From JACCXG01 sp963785755 (lineage in GTDB: Bacteria > Acidobacteriota > Vicinamibacteria > Vicinamibacterales > 2-12-FULL-66-21): a stretch of 64,000 bases of DNA. The stretch covers positions 682,001 to 746,000 of the forward strand of contig CAWAXG010000013.1 in assembly GCA_963785755.1 (NCBI GenBank). The letters run 5' to 3'. Position numbers and translations under genes: made by a program. The notes beneath the pieces are model-generated. The model had not been told where the DNA came from and ran no database searches. It was given only the letters and a program-made list of their open reading frames with translations. Each line of letters starts with the position of its first letter. The first letter of the stretch is position 1. Shown one piece after another: positions 43,945-54,618 of the stretch.

Positions 43945-46578
43945 AGCCCGCGGCGCTTTCTGCGGCGGCTCACCGCCTCGCTGACCCGCCGGCGCGACGA
44001 GGACCGCCTGCGGGAAGAGGTCGAGGAGTATCTCGATCTCCAGACCGCGGAGAACATCCGCGCCGGCATGGACGTGCAGGAGGCCAGGCGCCAGGCCCGG
44101 CTCAAGTTCGGCCCGGTCGAAGCGGTGAAGGAACAGTATCGCGACACGCAGGGCCTGCCGTTCGTCGAGCGCCTCGTCCAGGATGTGCGCTATGCCCTGC
44201 GGCTGCTGCGGAAGTCGCCGGCGTTCACCGTCACGGCCATCCTGTCGCTTGCCGTCGGCATCGGCGCGAATGCGGCAATCTTCACGCTGGTCGATCGCGT
44301 CATGCTGAGGACGCTCCCGGTGGAGGATCCGCATCAGCTCGTCTACGTCAGCGATCAACGGATCCTCCAGCAGTCCAGCCCACGGTTTTCGTACCCCTTC
44401 TACGTCTCGATCAGGGATGCCGACATCATGAACGGCGTGGCGGCCCGTTTCACCGTGCCGCTCAACACGACGCTCGACGACGGCCCCACGAGAGTCCGCG
44501 GTGAGCTGGTGTCCGGCAACTACTTCGGCGTCGTCGGCGTCACGACACGTCTGGGCCGGCCGATCGCACTGTCCGATGATCGAACGCCCGGCGCGCACCC
44601 GGTCGTGGTCATCGCCAGTGGTTTCTGGCAGCGCAGCCTGGGATCCGATCCGGCGGTGATCGGACGCGAAGTGCGGATCAACGAGCGGCCGTTCACCATC
44701 ATCGGCGTTGCGGCGCCCGGATTCACCGGGACGGATGTCGGACAGCCAACCGATATCTGGCTGCCCATGATGATGCAGAAGGAAGTGGGCAGGGATCTGC
44801 TCAACGACGCCCGGACCAACTGGCTCGAGATGATCGGCCGGATGAAGCCTGGAGTCACCTTCGAGCGTGCCAGCGCCGAGCTCACGGGTTATCTCCAGAA
44901 CGCGAGCGCAACCGCCGGCGACCAGCAGGCGAGCCGGATCGTCCTGCAGACTGCAGCCAAGGGGAGCGTCCCGCTCCGCCGCCAGCTCGGCCCATCGCTG
45001 ACGGTCCTGCTGCTACTCACCGGTCTCGGGCTGCTTCTCGCGTGCGTCAACGTGGCGAGCCTGCTCGTTGTCCGTTCCGTGGCCCGCGAACGGGAGATTG
45101 CCGTGCGGCTGGCCATTGGCGCGAGCCGCGCGCATCTCGTGCGGCAGCTTGTCACCGAGACGCTCGTTCTCGCGGCCTTCGGAGCAGCGGCGGGGCTCCT
45201 GGTCGCGCCGTCGGCAGCCGCGCTACTGATCTCATCGCAGTCCGACCGCTTCTCCATCGAGTCGGCCCTCGACGTTCGCGTGTTCCTGTTCGGTCTCGCC
45301 GTTGCGACGATTGCCGGTCTCGTCGTCGCGCTGGCGCCGATTCTCGCGTCGAGAAAGATTGCGGCCGGTCAGATTTGCCGGCAGCCGGCTGGCGCGGCCA
45401 GCGGTTCGTCACGGCGACTCTCCCTGCACGGTGTCATCGTGACCGCCCAGGTGGCAATGTCCCTCGCCATGCTGATCAGCGCCGCCCTGCTGGTCCAGAG
45501 CTTTCGCAACGTGAGCACTATCGATCCGGGATTCCAAGCCGATGAGCTGCTGCTGATCTCCGTGGACGCCGCCGCTACCGGCTACGACGCGCAACGAAGG
45601 TGGGCGTTCTGGCGTGACGCCCTCGGCCGGCTCAACGGACTCCCAAGAGTCAGTGGCGCATCGGTGGCGCGAACGTCGCCGTTCGACACGAACCGTCAGC
45701 GCCAACGGTTCGCGAGCCCGGCGTCCGGCGAACGCATCGAAGTGGATGTGAACGCCGTCGGCCCCGGCTACTTCCGCACGCTCGGCATTCCGCTCGTCAA
45801 CGGGCGAGAGTTCAGCGACCAGGACGGCGGCACATCGAGGCCTGTCGTTATCGTCAACGACCGGCTGGCTGACATGTTCTGGCCGAATCGAAACCCGGTC
45901 GGGACGACGATTACGACCGGGCAACCGGACAGTCCCGCGCCGGAGATCGTCGGCGTCGTGAAGAGCGCAAAGTACCGGGATCTCGCCGAGAGTGCCGGCC
46001 CGATGCTCTACGTGCCTGTCCTGCAGACGCCCACTCGGGACGTGATGACCCTGCACGTGCGGGCAAAGGGGGAGGCGACCGCGCTCGCCGCCGACGTCCG
46101 CCGCGAGCTACTGAGGCTCGATCCGAACGTTCCTCACTTCGCCATCAGAACACTCGAGGATCAGCTGAACTCATATCTGGGGCAGCGGCGGCAGGCGGCT
46201 TTTCTGTCCAGCGGCTTCGCGATCCTCGCCTTGCTGCTGAGCGCGATCGGGGTGTACGGCGTCACGGCGCTGGCGGTCAGCCGTCAGACGCACGAGATCG
46301 GCGTGCGCATCGCGCTCGGCGCGCGACCCAACCAGATCGTCCAGTCGGTCGGCCGGCGCGGAGTCATCCAGACGCTGATTGGGCTCGCTCTCGGTCTGGC
46401 CATCTCCCTCGCATTCACTCGAGTCACCGGCGCCCTCCTGTACGGCATCACACCCGGCGACGCCGCGACCTTTGCCGCGATGTCAGCGCTGCTGGCCGCC
46501 GCCGCGCTGATCGCGATCTACATCCCCGCGCGTGCCGCAACGCGCCTGGATGCCGTAACAGCAATCCGTTGTGATTGA
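43941..46578 (+). CDS. Fused MacB/FtsX-type ABC permease without ATPase (ADOP family), frameshift at the extreme N-terminus
   Basis: Acidobacterial duplicated orphan permease. After an N-terminal cytoplasmic stretch come a FtsX/MacB helix at SPAFTVTAILSLAVGIGANAAIFTLVDRV, a large periplasmic domain, three helices (SLTVLLLLTGLGLLLACVN onward), then a second copy of the unit and a final GVTALAVSRQTHEIGVRIALGA block. No ATPase gene is adjacent. The ATG at 43941 overlaps the PadR stop, but the expected start RRFLRRLTASLTRRRDEDRL lies one frame over: one extra base in CCCGCGG at 43947-43953. From 44068 the frame is open for 836 residues. Function in export or envelope stress is assumed from MacB. 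Confidence 0.85.
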
Positions 46579-46700
46579 CGGAAGCAGGCGCGGAGGCGAC
46601 CTGAATTAGAACAGTCGGCGACTGGCGAAGCACTCGCCGGCACCGGTCCCTGGGGATCTCGATCCGAGCCCGGCGGTGTTCAAGCGAGTCAAGAAGGAGG

Positions 46701-49350
46701 TCAGCGGAAGTTATCAATGAGCATCAGATCGGAGTTGGCGGACGTCCGTATGCCGCTGTGCACGATCGTCTTGCCGTCCGGCCGAAACCGTGAGCGCTGG
46801 TAATAACATGCCCAGCGACTCGAACTTGTAAACAGTCCGCGTCTGCTCGGTGGCAGCTATCGAGGAACCGCAGTTCGTACGCGAATCGGGCGTCCGGCGA
46901 TGGTTGACTGATGTAGTAGATGCCGGTCTCCACAGGCACGTAGTTCCATAAGGCGACGGAATCGATGACGCGGCGTTCGGGTCCTCCCGCTACCGGCATC
47001 GACAGGAGCTGACGGAGCCGTGCCGCCTCTCGAGTAGTACAGCGTTTGCCCATCCCAGGACTCGGAGGCCGCGCTGCCACCCGAGCGCGTGACCTGCACA
47101 GGTGTTCCACCGTCGGCTGGCGCTCGCCAGACCTCGGTCCTGCCGCTTCGCACGAGATCGGAAATAGATCGACTTCCCATCCCGGGACCAGCCCGGCAGC
47201 GCCTCGTCGTCTTCCTCTTCAGTGGTTCGCGTCAGCCGTCGCGGCTGCCCGCCGGCGGCGTCGATGATGAAGATGCGCGACTGGCCGTTCTCGAGCTGGG
47301 AGTCGTAGACGATCGACCGGCCGTCAGGTGACCAGCGCGGGCTGCCTGGACGTCTGCCGGCCTCCTGCGTCAAACGAAACGCCTGGCTGCCATCCACGTT
47401 GGCGACCCAGATCGCGACGTCTCCGGAACGAGACGATACAAAACTGATCTTCTTTCCGTCCGGCGACAGGTTCGCGTCGTAGTCATCGGCGGTCGACGAA
47501 CCGAACGGCGCCGGGGGCGCTCCCGACTCGGATTTCCAGAGATCGGGGCCGGCGTCGGAAATGACGTACGCGAGACGGCCGCCGCTCCGCGGAATGGAGG
47601 GCGCCATCGCCGAGACACCGATCAGCAGTTGCTCCGGGTCCCCGCCGGACACGGGCACGCGCCAGAGCTGCCGTGCTATACTCGTCGCACAGATGATCGA
47701 CTGGCTGTCAGCGGTCCACGTCAGTCCCGCTGAACGCCGTCGCCAGCATTCGTCAGCCGCCGCGCTTCACCCACCGGCTGACCGGTCGCGCCCGAGCGGC
47801 ACGACATGCACATCCGAACCCAATCCGACCGGTCCGGTGGCGTACACGTAGGCAAGCTGCCGGCCGTCAGGCGATATGGCCGGAAACTGATGGCGTCCCT
47901 GGGCCGCCGGCGTCGACAGGATCGTCGCTGACCTTCGATGTTCTCAGCTCGACCTGGATGATGTCGTCTGTTCCCTCTGGCTGGCGGGTATTGAGCACGA
48001 GATGATTGCCGTCGGGCGTCCAGGAAATCTGGATCGATGACGGCGCAGCCGATATCGATCAGCTTTCGTTCCCCCCGCCCAGGGACGAAATCACGTAGAG
48101 ACCGGCGCCCGCCGTCCCGATCCGGATGAACGCGATCTGCGTCCCGTCTGGTGACCACGCGGGACTATCCTCGCGCTTCGGGGGTACGGGTGAGCGGCAG
48201 CGTCGTGCCACCGCCGCCCACCTGCATGACGTGGATGTCGGCGTTCTGTCGCGCTTCGCCATTCCAGGCGAACGCGACCTGTCTGCCGTCAGGAGACAAA
48301 GCGGGAGAGGTTTCGTCACCGGGAAACGACGTCAGCGGGACGGCAACCAGTGATGGAACCGGCGCCTCCCGGTTCCACAGCAGCCACGTCGCCAGCGCGG
48401 CAACGCCGGCCAGCATTGCCGACGCCGCCGATCCACATCGCGGCATTCCTGCGGCGCGGCGCCTGAACCGCGTTCAGCTGCGAGCTCGATTCCGTTCGCA
48501 CTTCCTCGAGCTCGATGACGAGGTCGGCCATCGCCTGGAGACGCTTCGCCGGATCCTTCCTCAGGCACCGGAGAATGATCCGCTCGAGCTCGCGCGGCAG
48601 ATCCTTGACCAGCTGCGTCGGCGGCTTCGGATCCGCGGTCAGCACGGCCGAGAGCATCGAGATCGTGGAGTCGGCGTGAAACGGCCTGACGCCGGTGACC
48701 AGCTCGTACAGCACGGTGCCGAAGCTGAAAATGTCCGAACGATGATCGACCTTCATGCCCTCCGCCTGTTCCGGAGACATGTAAGCGACCGTTCCGACGA
48801 TCTTTCCAACCGCCGTGAGCGACGCGTCGGCGATCGTCCGCGTCTGCGCCAGCGACGCGCCGGCCATATCGCCCCGGTCCTGCGCCAGCTTGGCCAGGCC
48901 GAAATCCAGCACCTTCACCACGCCGTCATCGGTCACCATGATGTTCGACGGCTTCAGATCGCGGTGGACGATGCCCGCGGCGTGTGCGGTCGCGAGCGCC
49001 TGCGCCGCCTGGATCCCGATGTTCAACGCATCCCTGAGCTTCAGCCGCCTGCCGGCAATCAGATCCTCGAGCGTGCTGCCCGGCACGTACTCCATCACGA
49101 TGAAGTCGTGGTCACCCTCGCGAGCGATGTCGTGGATGGTGATGATGCCGGCGTGGTTCAGCGCGGAGGCGGCCTTCGCTTCCTGCGTCAGGCGGTGCCG
49201 GTATTCGGCATCGCCGCTCGCGGCGCTGCTCAACAATTTGATCGCGACGAACCGATCGAGCCGCGGATCGCGTGCCTTGTACACGACCCCCATGCCTCCC
49301 TCCCCGAGCTTGGCGACGATCTCGTAGTGGGAGAGGCGGGTGCCAATCAT
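46701..49350 (-). pseudogene. Ser/Thr kinase with TolB-like propeller, broken by about ten frameshifts
   Basis: The kinase part is intact from MIGTRLSHYEIVAKLGEGGMG (ATG 49350) through HRDLKPSN, DFG and the C-lobe to RRRNAAMWIGG. From about 48430 the frame breaks repeatedly, yet pieces can be joined: AMLAGVAALATWLLW (membrane helix), LSPDGRQVAFAWNG, WSPDGTQIAFIRIG, WTPDGNHLVLNTRQ, ISPDGRQLAYVYATG, LSPDGKKISFVSSRSG, WSPDGRSIVYDSQ, WSRDGKSIYF, then RPDGKTIVHSGIR and the end SDLMLIDNFR with stop at 46701. Most shifts look like +1 insertions, at least two like losses. The order and motifs match the intact kinase at 40793. Approximate breakpoints: 48430, 48175, 48065, 48045, 47900, 47735, 47170, 47035, 46850, 46785. 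Confidence 0.82.
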
Positions 49351-49393
49351 CAGCGGTTCCCCGATCGTTTCCTGGATGCGCGGCGCACGGGTT

Positions 49394-50431
49394 CTACAGC
49401 GACAGGTTCTTCCGCGCGTAGTCAATCGATCGGTTGATCAGCTCGTCCTCGAGCTTGAGGCCGTCCGCGGCGCTCAGCCCAGAGGTCCGCGTGAGCGGCG
49501 TCTTCGGCGGGTTCGCTTTGACGATCTCCAGAATGCGCGCGAGATCGCGCTCGGGCAGCGGGCTATAGCTCTCATCGAAGGTGGCCAAGTATTTTTTCGT
49601 CAACACCGGAATCTTCAGCGGATCGCGGGTAATCATCTCCAGCGCGAAGATCATGTTGGGATCCTTCTGCTGGAGCACCTTCACCATGCCGGGGATGTCG
49701 AGCATCCCCTCGCCGAGCGCCATTTCCGAAAGCAGGAAGCCCTCCTCGTACGGCTCGACCGCCATGTCCTTGAAGCTGACGTAGATCGTGACCGGCGCGA
49801 GGAGCCGCAGGGTTTCCGCCGGATCTTCACAGAGAGCGATGTTGTTCCCGAAGTCGTAGCAGGCGCCGATCCATTCGCTGCCGAGCCGCTGAATCCATCG
49901 CACATGTTCGGCCGCGCGCCAGCCTTTGTGGTTTTCGATCGCCAGTTTCACCTTGTGCTTCCGGAGTATGGGCTCGGCCAGTTCGACCGATCGCTGGTGC
50001 CGCTCGAAGCTCGCTTTGAACGCCTCGAAGGTGTCGAACTCTTCGTAGCGTCTTGCCGTGAACGACGCGTGTGTCGTGACGGCGCCAATCTCGCTGACCG
50101 CCTTGACGGCCGCCTCATAGCCCTCCAGCGCGCCCTTTTCTTTCGGCGGCGCCAGACTGATGATCACGCGCATACCATAGCTCTCGAGCTTCTTGCGCAG
50201 CTGCCGGGCGACCTCGAGATCCGTCGACGGCAGGCTCATGCGAACGGCGCCGAGGCCCAGACCCCGGCAGTGTTCCAGGATGTCGAACTTGCCGGCCCGA
50301 GACCGATGGCCGAAGCCGGGCGGCTCGCCTCCCATGTTCTTCAGCATCGCCGCCTGCGCCTGCGGCCTGGCGCCGGCCGACAGTCCGGCCAGTGCGGCGC
50401 CAGTGGAAACCAGCATTTCTCGTCGTGTCAT
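49394..50431 (-). CDS. Exported sugar-phosphate-isomerase-like TIM-barrel protein
   Basis: The start TRREMLVSTGAALAGLSAGARPQAQA is a twin-arginine-type signal, though the motif has a single RR followed by EML. The rest resembles the xylose-isomerase-like AP-endonuclease-2 superfamily: LGLGAVRMSLP, KLAIENHKGW (metal Glu), GACYDFGNN, VSFKDMAVEP and MIFALEMITRDP give the usual acidic and His metal ligands. Such exported members are common in Acidobacteriota and Planctomycetes and act on unknown sugars. The 221-base gap upstream holds one dispersed repeat and no gene. Confidence 0.85.
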   Translation of the reverse strand: MTRREMLVSTGAALAGLSAGARPQAQAAMLKNMGGEPPGFGHRSRAGKFDILEHCRGLGLGAVRMSLPSTDLEVARQLRKKLESYGMRVIISLAPPKEKGALEGYEAAVKAVSEIGAVTTHASFTARRYEEFDTFEAFKASFERHQRSVELAEPILRKHKVKLAIENHKGWRAAEHVRWIQRLGSEWIGACYDFGNNIALCEDPAETLRLLAPVTIYVSFKDMAVEPYEEGFLLSEMALGEGMLDIPGMVKVLQQKDPNMIFALEMITRDPLKIPVLTKKYLATFDESYSPLPERDLARILEIVKANPPKTPLTRTSGLSAADGLKLEDELINRSIDYARKNLSL

Positions 50432-50485
50432 GTGACCGCTCGCGTGAAAGAAGCCTCTCGGGATCGCGGGAAGCTTATATGAAGC

Positions 50486-50510
50486 GGGGTCAGGCCGTGA
50501 ACCGTGAATC
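50486..50510 (+). repeat. Dispersed repeat GGGGTCAGGCCGTGAA, copy 2
   Basis: GGGGTCAGGCCGTGAACCGTGAATC; compared with the other copies it lacks two bases after GTGAA. It lies in the gap between two divergent genes, 55 bases from the isomerase start. Confidence 0.7.
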
Positions 50511-50652
50511 GGGAGAGGTGAGCCTCACGCGCGGCTCCACGGAACGAGGCGGCCGCGGCCTCGCAAACTGACGGCGTGTGAGCGACACTTAGGCACGGTC
50601 GTGGATTCACGATCCCGGCGTGGAGATCGGATCGGAACAGCAGGGGACGATC

Positions 50653-52047
50653 ATGCCGAAACGCGAGCTGCTTCAGTTCCTGATTGCGACGAGCCTGATG
50701 GCGACTGGCCTGGCCGGGTCGCCGGCGGCAGGCACCGAATGGAAGGCGGGGCTGGCGGTCGCTAAAATCACTCCTGAGGCTCCGGTGGCGATGGCCGGTT
50801 ATGCCTCCCGCAACAAGCCGTCCGAAGGCGTCGTGATGGACCTCTACGCGAAGGTCCTTGCGCTCGAGGACACGAACGGTCAGCGAGCCGTCTGGGTCAC
50901 GACCGATCTGATTGGCTTGCGCGCGTCGGTGACCGAACCGCTGGTCGAACGCATCATCCAGCGCACCGGGCTGAAGCGGCATCAGGTCCTCATCAATTCG
51001 TCGCATACGCATACCGGGCCGACGATTGCGGAGAGCGACTCCTCCGCCTATTCCGTCCGCGATGAGGCGTTCGCGGCGACGAGGGCCTACCGGCAGCTGT
51101 TGCAGGATCGGATTGTCGGCGCCGTCGAGCAGGCGCTCGCACGGATGGAGCCGGTCGAGCTCTCGCACGGAACCGGCGTCGTGCCGTTCGTCCTGAACCG
51201 TCGCGAATTCACGACCACGCGAGGCGTGATCCTCGGCGTCAACCCGCGTGGTCCCGCGGATCAGAGCATGCCGCTGCTCAAGGTCACGTCGCCTGACGGC
51301 AAGCTGCGGGCTGTGATGTTCGGGGCCGCGACGCACAACACGACACTCACCGGCGACGAATATCGAATCTCGGGCGACTACGCCGGCTTTGCGCAGGACT
51401 ACGTGCAGAAGCAGCTGGGCGGCGCGCAGGCGATGTTCATGCTCGGGTGCGCCGGCGATTCCAACCCGTATCCACGCGGCACGGTGGAGATCGCCCGGCA
51501 GCATGGCGAGACGCTCGGCCGCGAGGTCCTTCGCGTGCTCGACACGAAACTGACCCCGGTGCGGGGCCCGCTCAACCTGCAGTTCGATTACGCCGACATC
51601 CCGCTGGCCCCTGTCCCGTCCCGATCGGAGCTCGAGAAGATGAGCGGCCCCGGATCACCAAGCTGGCTGTCGTGGGGCGCCGGCCGGATGCTGCAGGCGC
51701 TCGACCAAGGCGGGAAGCTGCCGACCCATTACCGCGCGCCGATTGCCGTCTGGCAATTCGGGGCCGACCTCACGCTGGTGGCACTCTCCGGCGAGGTCGT
51801 CGTCGACTACGTGTATCTGATCGAGAAGGCGATCGGGCCGCAGCAGGTGTGGATCGCGGCGTACTCGAACGACGTGTTCGGCTACCTCCCCAGCGCGCGC
51901 GTGCTGAGCGAGGGTGGCTATGAAACGCGCGGGGTGAGCCACGGCGGCATCGGCTACTTCTCGCCGGGCGCCCAGGACGTGGTCGTCGCCAAGGTGCGCG
52001 AGCTCGCCGCGCGAGCGGGGCGCCCCGGGGTCGGGGTCAGGCCGTGA
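50653..52047 (+). CDS. Neutral/alkaline ceramidase-like secreted hydrolase
   Basis: After a signal peptide (about residues 1-26) the protein follows the N-terminal catalytic domain of neutral ceramidases: WKAGLAVAKITPEAPVAMAGYASR, VLALEDTNGQRAVWVTTDLIGL, and INSSHTHTGPT with the zinc His residues, then FGAATHNTTLTG and MLGCAGDSNPYPRG. The 464-residue length lacks the C-terminal immunoglobulin-like domain of full ceramidases. The true substrate may be an N-acyl lipid or other amide. The last codons (GVGVRP) and stop are supplied by a copy of the dispersed repeat. ATG at 50653 is chosen because it begins the signal peptide. Confidence 0.85.
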   Translation: MPKRELLQFLIATSLMATGLAGSPAAGTEWKAGLAVAKITPEAPVAMAGYASRNKPSEGVVMDLYAKVLALEDTNGQRAVWVTTDLIGLRASVTEPLVERIIQRTGLKRHQVLINSSHTHTGPTIAESDSSAYSVRDEAFAATRAYRQLLQDRIVGAVEQALARMEPVELSHGTGVVPFVLNRREFTTTRGVILGVNPRGPADQSMPLLKVTSPDGKLRAVMFGAATHNTTLTGDEYRISGDYAGFAQDYVQKQLGGAQAMFMLGCAGDSNPYPRGTVEIARQHGETLGREVLRVLDTKLTPVRGPLNLQFDYADIPLAPVPSRSELEKMSGPGSPSWLSWGAGRMLQALDQGGKLPTHYRAPIAVWQFGADLTLVALSGEVVVDYVYLIEKAIGPQQVWIAAYSNDVFGYLPSARVLSEGGYETRGVSHGGIGYFSPGAQDVVVAKVRELAARAGRPGVGVRP

Positions 52048-52053
52048 ATCCGT
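52033..52053 (+). repeat. Dispersed repeat GGGGTCAGGCCGTGAATCC, copy 3
   Basis: GGGGTCAGGCCGTGAATCCGT. Its internal TGA is the stop codon of the ceramidase-like gene, so the element forms the translated end of that gene. Confidence 0.75.
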
Positions 52054-52057
52054 CTAC

Positions 52058-52633
52058 TCAGAGAGCTGCCGCCATCCAGGCGAACGAGCTCAACCCAGTC
52101 GCAAGGGCGACCCACCCCCAACCACGGCTGCCGGGCAGCATCCACCACATGATCAAGCCGGAGGCGATCCACAGAATCAGCGAGACGCAGATAACGTCGA
52201 CCATCACGCCCCACACCGTGTTCCAGAACGAACCGAGTTCGTAGCCGGCATGTGCGTGCATGCTGGTCAGAAACTGCCGCCAGACGAATTCACGATCTTC
52301 GGCGAGCAGCCGCTTCTCATCGATGAAGAACGTGATCCGCGTCGGATGGAAGAAGTCAGGATGATAGACGTTGATCTGTTTCGGATTCGGCTGATTCACG
52401 TAGAAGCCGCCTGAGAAACCGGCCTCCGTGTGAAGGCGCGCGCCGATGGACTGGAGATCCGCGCCGGCCGACATGTCGAGCGTGTACGGTCGATCCAGCC
52501 TGACCGTCCACTTGGGCTGCCCCTGCGCGGGATGATTGAAGGGGTACGAGCTCACGCCGAACAGGACCACCCATGGCAGCAGGAACAAGCCGAGAAAAAG
52601 GTGCAGCCTGCGGACGACGAGCAGAAACGTCAC
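52058..52633 (-). CDS. PepSY-type membrane protein, second of a pair
   Basis: A 191-residue protein with an N-terminal helix (VVRRLHLFLGLFLLPWVVLFGVSSY), a soluble extracytoplasmic part of about 110 residues and two C-terminal helices, as in PepSY-associated transmembrane proteins. The HLFLGLFLLPW motif is shared with the upstream gene (HMYLALFLFPW), so the two are paralogues. GTG at 52633 overlaps the previous stop by four bases (GTGA). Family members occur near iron or copper uptake systems, but none is seen here. Confidence 0.75.
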   Translation of the reverse strand: MTFLLVVRRLHLFLGLFLLPWVVLFGVSSYPFNHPAQGQPKWTVRLDRPYTLDMSAGADLQSIGARLHTEAGFSGGFYVNQPNPKQINVYHPDFFHPTRITFFIDEKRLLAEDREFVWRQFLTSMHAHAGYELGSFWNTVWGVMVDVICVSLILWIASGLIMWWMLPGSRGWGWVALATGLSSFAWMAAAL

Positions 52634-53211
52634 AGCACACTCACCAGAAGGACGAAGATCGCGATCCCCGCGACCATTGACGCGAATCCCCACACCCGGG
52701 TGGCGCGCATCTCCCACCACATCCAGAGCCCGGAGATCGCCCAGAACACCAGCGCGACGATCACGCCGTCGACGCTGACCGCCATCATCCTGTCCGGCGC
52801 GTAGGCCTGCTGATAGCCGCGCCGGCGATGAAACCGGCTGAGGAGCGCACCACTCTGGAACTCCACGCGCTCGATGAGGAGTTTCCGGTCCGCCGCCGTA
52901 TAGATCACGCGTCGCGGAGTGACGAGGTCCAGCCGGCTGATCGTCAACCGGCCGTCCGCGCCGGTCCCCTGGACGCTGTGTGCGCCATCGAGGTTCAGAT
53001 CGACCAGAATTTGACGCGCGATCTCGCGGGGCGGTGTCTCCGGCGGAAATCGGGTCTCATAGACTTGCTCGCGTTCGGCGACGTAGCGGGGAGGGCCGCC
53101 GGTCCAGCGGTGATTCATCGCAAACGTGCTGATCGCGTAGCCGAGCATCCAGGGGAACAGAAACAACGCGAGGTACATGTGGGTGCGACGAACGAGCTTT
53201 GAGAAGGTCAT
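52630..53211 (-). CDS. PepSY-type membrane protein, first of a pair
   Basis: A 193-residue protein: helix at about 6-28 (VRRTHMYLALFLFPWMLGYAIST), an extracytoplasmic domain with ARQILVDLNLDGAHSV resembling a PepSY unit, and two helices at the C-terminus (VDGVIVALVFWAISGLWMWW onward). It ends in an overlap with its paralogue and follows the PPIC lipoprotein after 28 bases, so the three form one operon. Function unknown; perhaps an envelope inhibitor or electron-transfer accessory. Confidence 0.75.
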   Translation of the reverse strand: MTFSKLVRRTHMYLALFLFPWMLGYAISTFAMNHRWTGGPPRYVAEREQVYETRFPPETPPREIARQILVDLNLDGAHSVQGTGADGRLTISRLDLVTPRRVIYTAADRKLLIERVEFQSGALLSRFHRRRGYQQAYAPDRMMAVSVDGVIVALVFWAISGLWMWWEMRATRVWGFASMVAGIAIFVLLVSVL

Positions 53212-53239
53212 GGCAACGGCCGGCCCCCCGCCCCGACCC

Positions 53240-54334
53240 TCACCGTCCCGGCGGCGCCGGCACCAGGCCGGGCATCTTGCCGGCGCCGGCGAGGAGTTGC
53301 TGCGCCAGGTAGTTGGTCACTTTGACCTCGTTCCGGGCCGCGGACACATAGGCGGCGGTCAACAGCTGTTCCCGCCGTTCGCGCAGCAGATCGGTGATGC
53401 TCTCCTTCACGCCGGCCGACGCCAGATCGCGCTGGCCCGCCTCTTCCCTGGCCACCAGCAGAAAGATGATGTGTGCGCCGCCGGCGCTCACCGCGCTGAC
53501 CTCTCCCGGCTTCGCGTTCAGCACGGCCTTGCGGAGTTCGGGCGCGACCTGGTTCAGCGCCGACGCGGGGATGAAGCCGAGGTCGCCGCCCTGCGGCGCG
53601 GATTGCGCGTCCTCCGAGTAGTCCATCGCGAGCGACCCGAAATCCGCTCCGTTCTTGATCCGCTCCATCAGCATCTGGGCTTTGCGCAGCGCCTCCGCGG
53701 GCGTCGCCGCGTTGTCGCTCGCCCGGTTGCGCGTTTGGGCATCCCGGACCGGGGTGATGACGATCTGAGCGATGCGATACCGCGGCTCGGCGATGTTGAA
53801 CTGCTGGCGATTTTTGTCGTAGAACTCGCGGATCGCCTCGTCGGTGATCTTGACCTTCGACACGACCTCCTGCTCCAGGAGTTTGCGGACGGTCATTTCG
53901 CGTCCGAGCGCCCGCTTCATATCGTCGGCCGTCAGGTCGCGCTGTTTGAGCTCTTTCTGAAACGCGTCCTCCGACATGTTGCTCTTGCGCTCGGTGAACG
54001 CCTTGTCGAGGTCCGCGGGACTCACCTCGATCTTCATCGATTTGCCCTTGTCGAGGAGGATGTCCTGATCGATCAGCTCATTCAGGATCCGCAGCCTGGC
54101 TGCGATCGCTTCGTCCTCCGACGGTGTCGTGTCCAACGGCGCGATGCGCCGGTACGCCTGTTCCACGTCGTCCTTGCGAATCTCGCGGCCACCGACGACG
54201 GCCCAAACGTCAGCTGAAGGGGGAGGAGGAGCCGGCGGTGCCTGACTGGTGCACGCGGCCAGCCACGCGCACAGGAGCGCGATGACTGGAATGCTCGGAC
54301 GGAATCGGGGTTCTCTGCTGTCGGTCAGTTGCAT
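53240..54334 (-). CDS. PPIC-type peptidyl-prolyl isomerase lipoprotein (SurA/PrsA-like)
   Basis: The lipobox LCAWLAAC (about residues 24-31) marks a lipoprotein. A SurA-N-like chaperone region (about 45-180) is followed by a parvulin domain: YRIAQIVITPV, ADFGSLAMDYSEDAQSAPQGGDLGFIP and AHIIFLLV. It helps fold exported or outer-membrane proteins. ATG at 54334 places the lipobox correctly; the frame is open to 54439 but that start would bury it. Confidence 0.88.
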   Translation of the reverse strand: MQLTDSREPRFRPSIPVIALLCAWLAACTSQAPPAPPPPSADVWAVVGGREIRKDDVEQAYRRIAPLDTTPSEDEAIAARLRILNELIDQDILLDKGKSMKIEVSPADLDKAFTERKSNMSEDAFQKELKQRDLTADDMKRALGREMTVRKLLEQEVVSKVKITDEAIREFYDKNRQQFNIAEPRYRIAQIVITPVRDAQTRNRASDNAATPAEALRKAQMLMERIKNGADFGSLAMDYSEDAQSAPQGGDLGFIPASALNQVAPELRKAVLNAKPGEVSAVSAGGAHIIFLLVAREEAGQRDLASAGVKESITDLLRERREQLLTAAYVSAARNEVKVTNYLAQQLLAGAGKMPGLVPAPPGR

Positions 54335-54618
54335 GCCTGTCACGGTAGCAGCTTCATCGGTTCCGCGCCACATGCCGGATCGTTCCGCGAGCAAAGCGCG
54401 CTCGTCCCGGGTGAGTCCGCTCCACGGCGCGGCCCCCAATCACCTGGCAATGCCGGTCTGGTACCTGCCCTGGTCTCACCGGATGGCGCGGGGCAGCATA
54501 GAATGGGCGGCCAGACGAACCGTGCCCTACGAACCGACGATTGACGTCAGCCTTTCCAGACTGTCCGAGATTTGCGCGACGGGCGATTGGACTTCCCTGC
54601 TCTCCTGACAATCCAGGC

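Noticed and set aside
46579..46700. Space between the permease and kinase pseudogene checked for RNA genes or a terminator
   Set aside because: No stable hairpin with T-run and no tRNA-like structure could be recognised by eye.
48151..49437. Long plus-strand frame opposite the kinase pseudogene
   Set aside because: Low-complexity Arg/His-rich product; the opposite strand carries complete kinase motifs.
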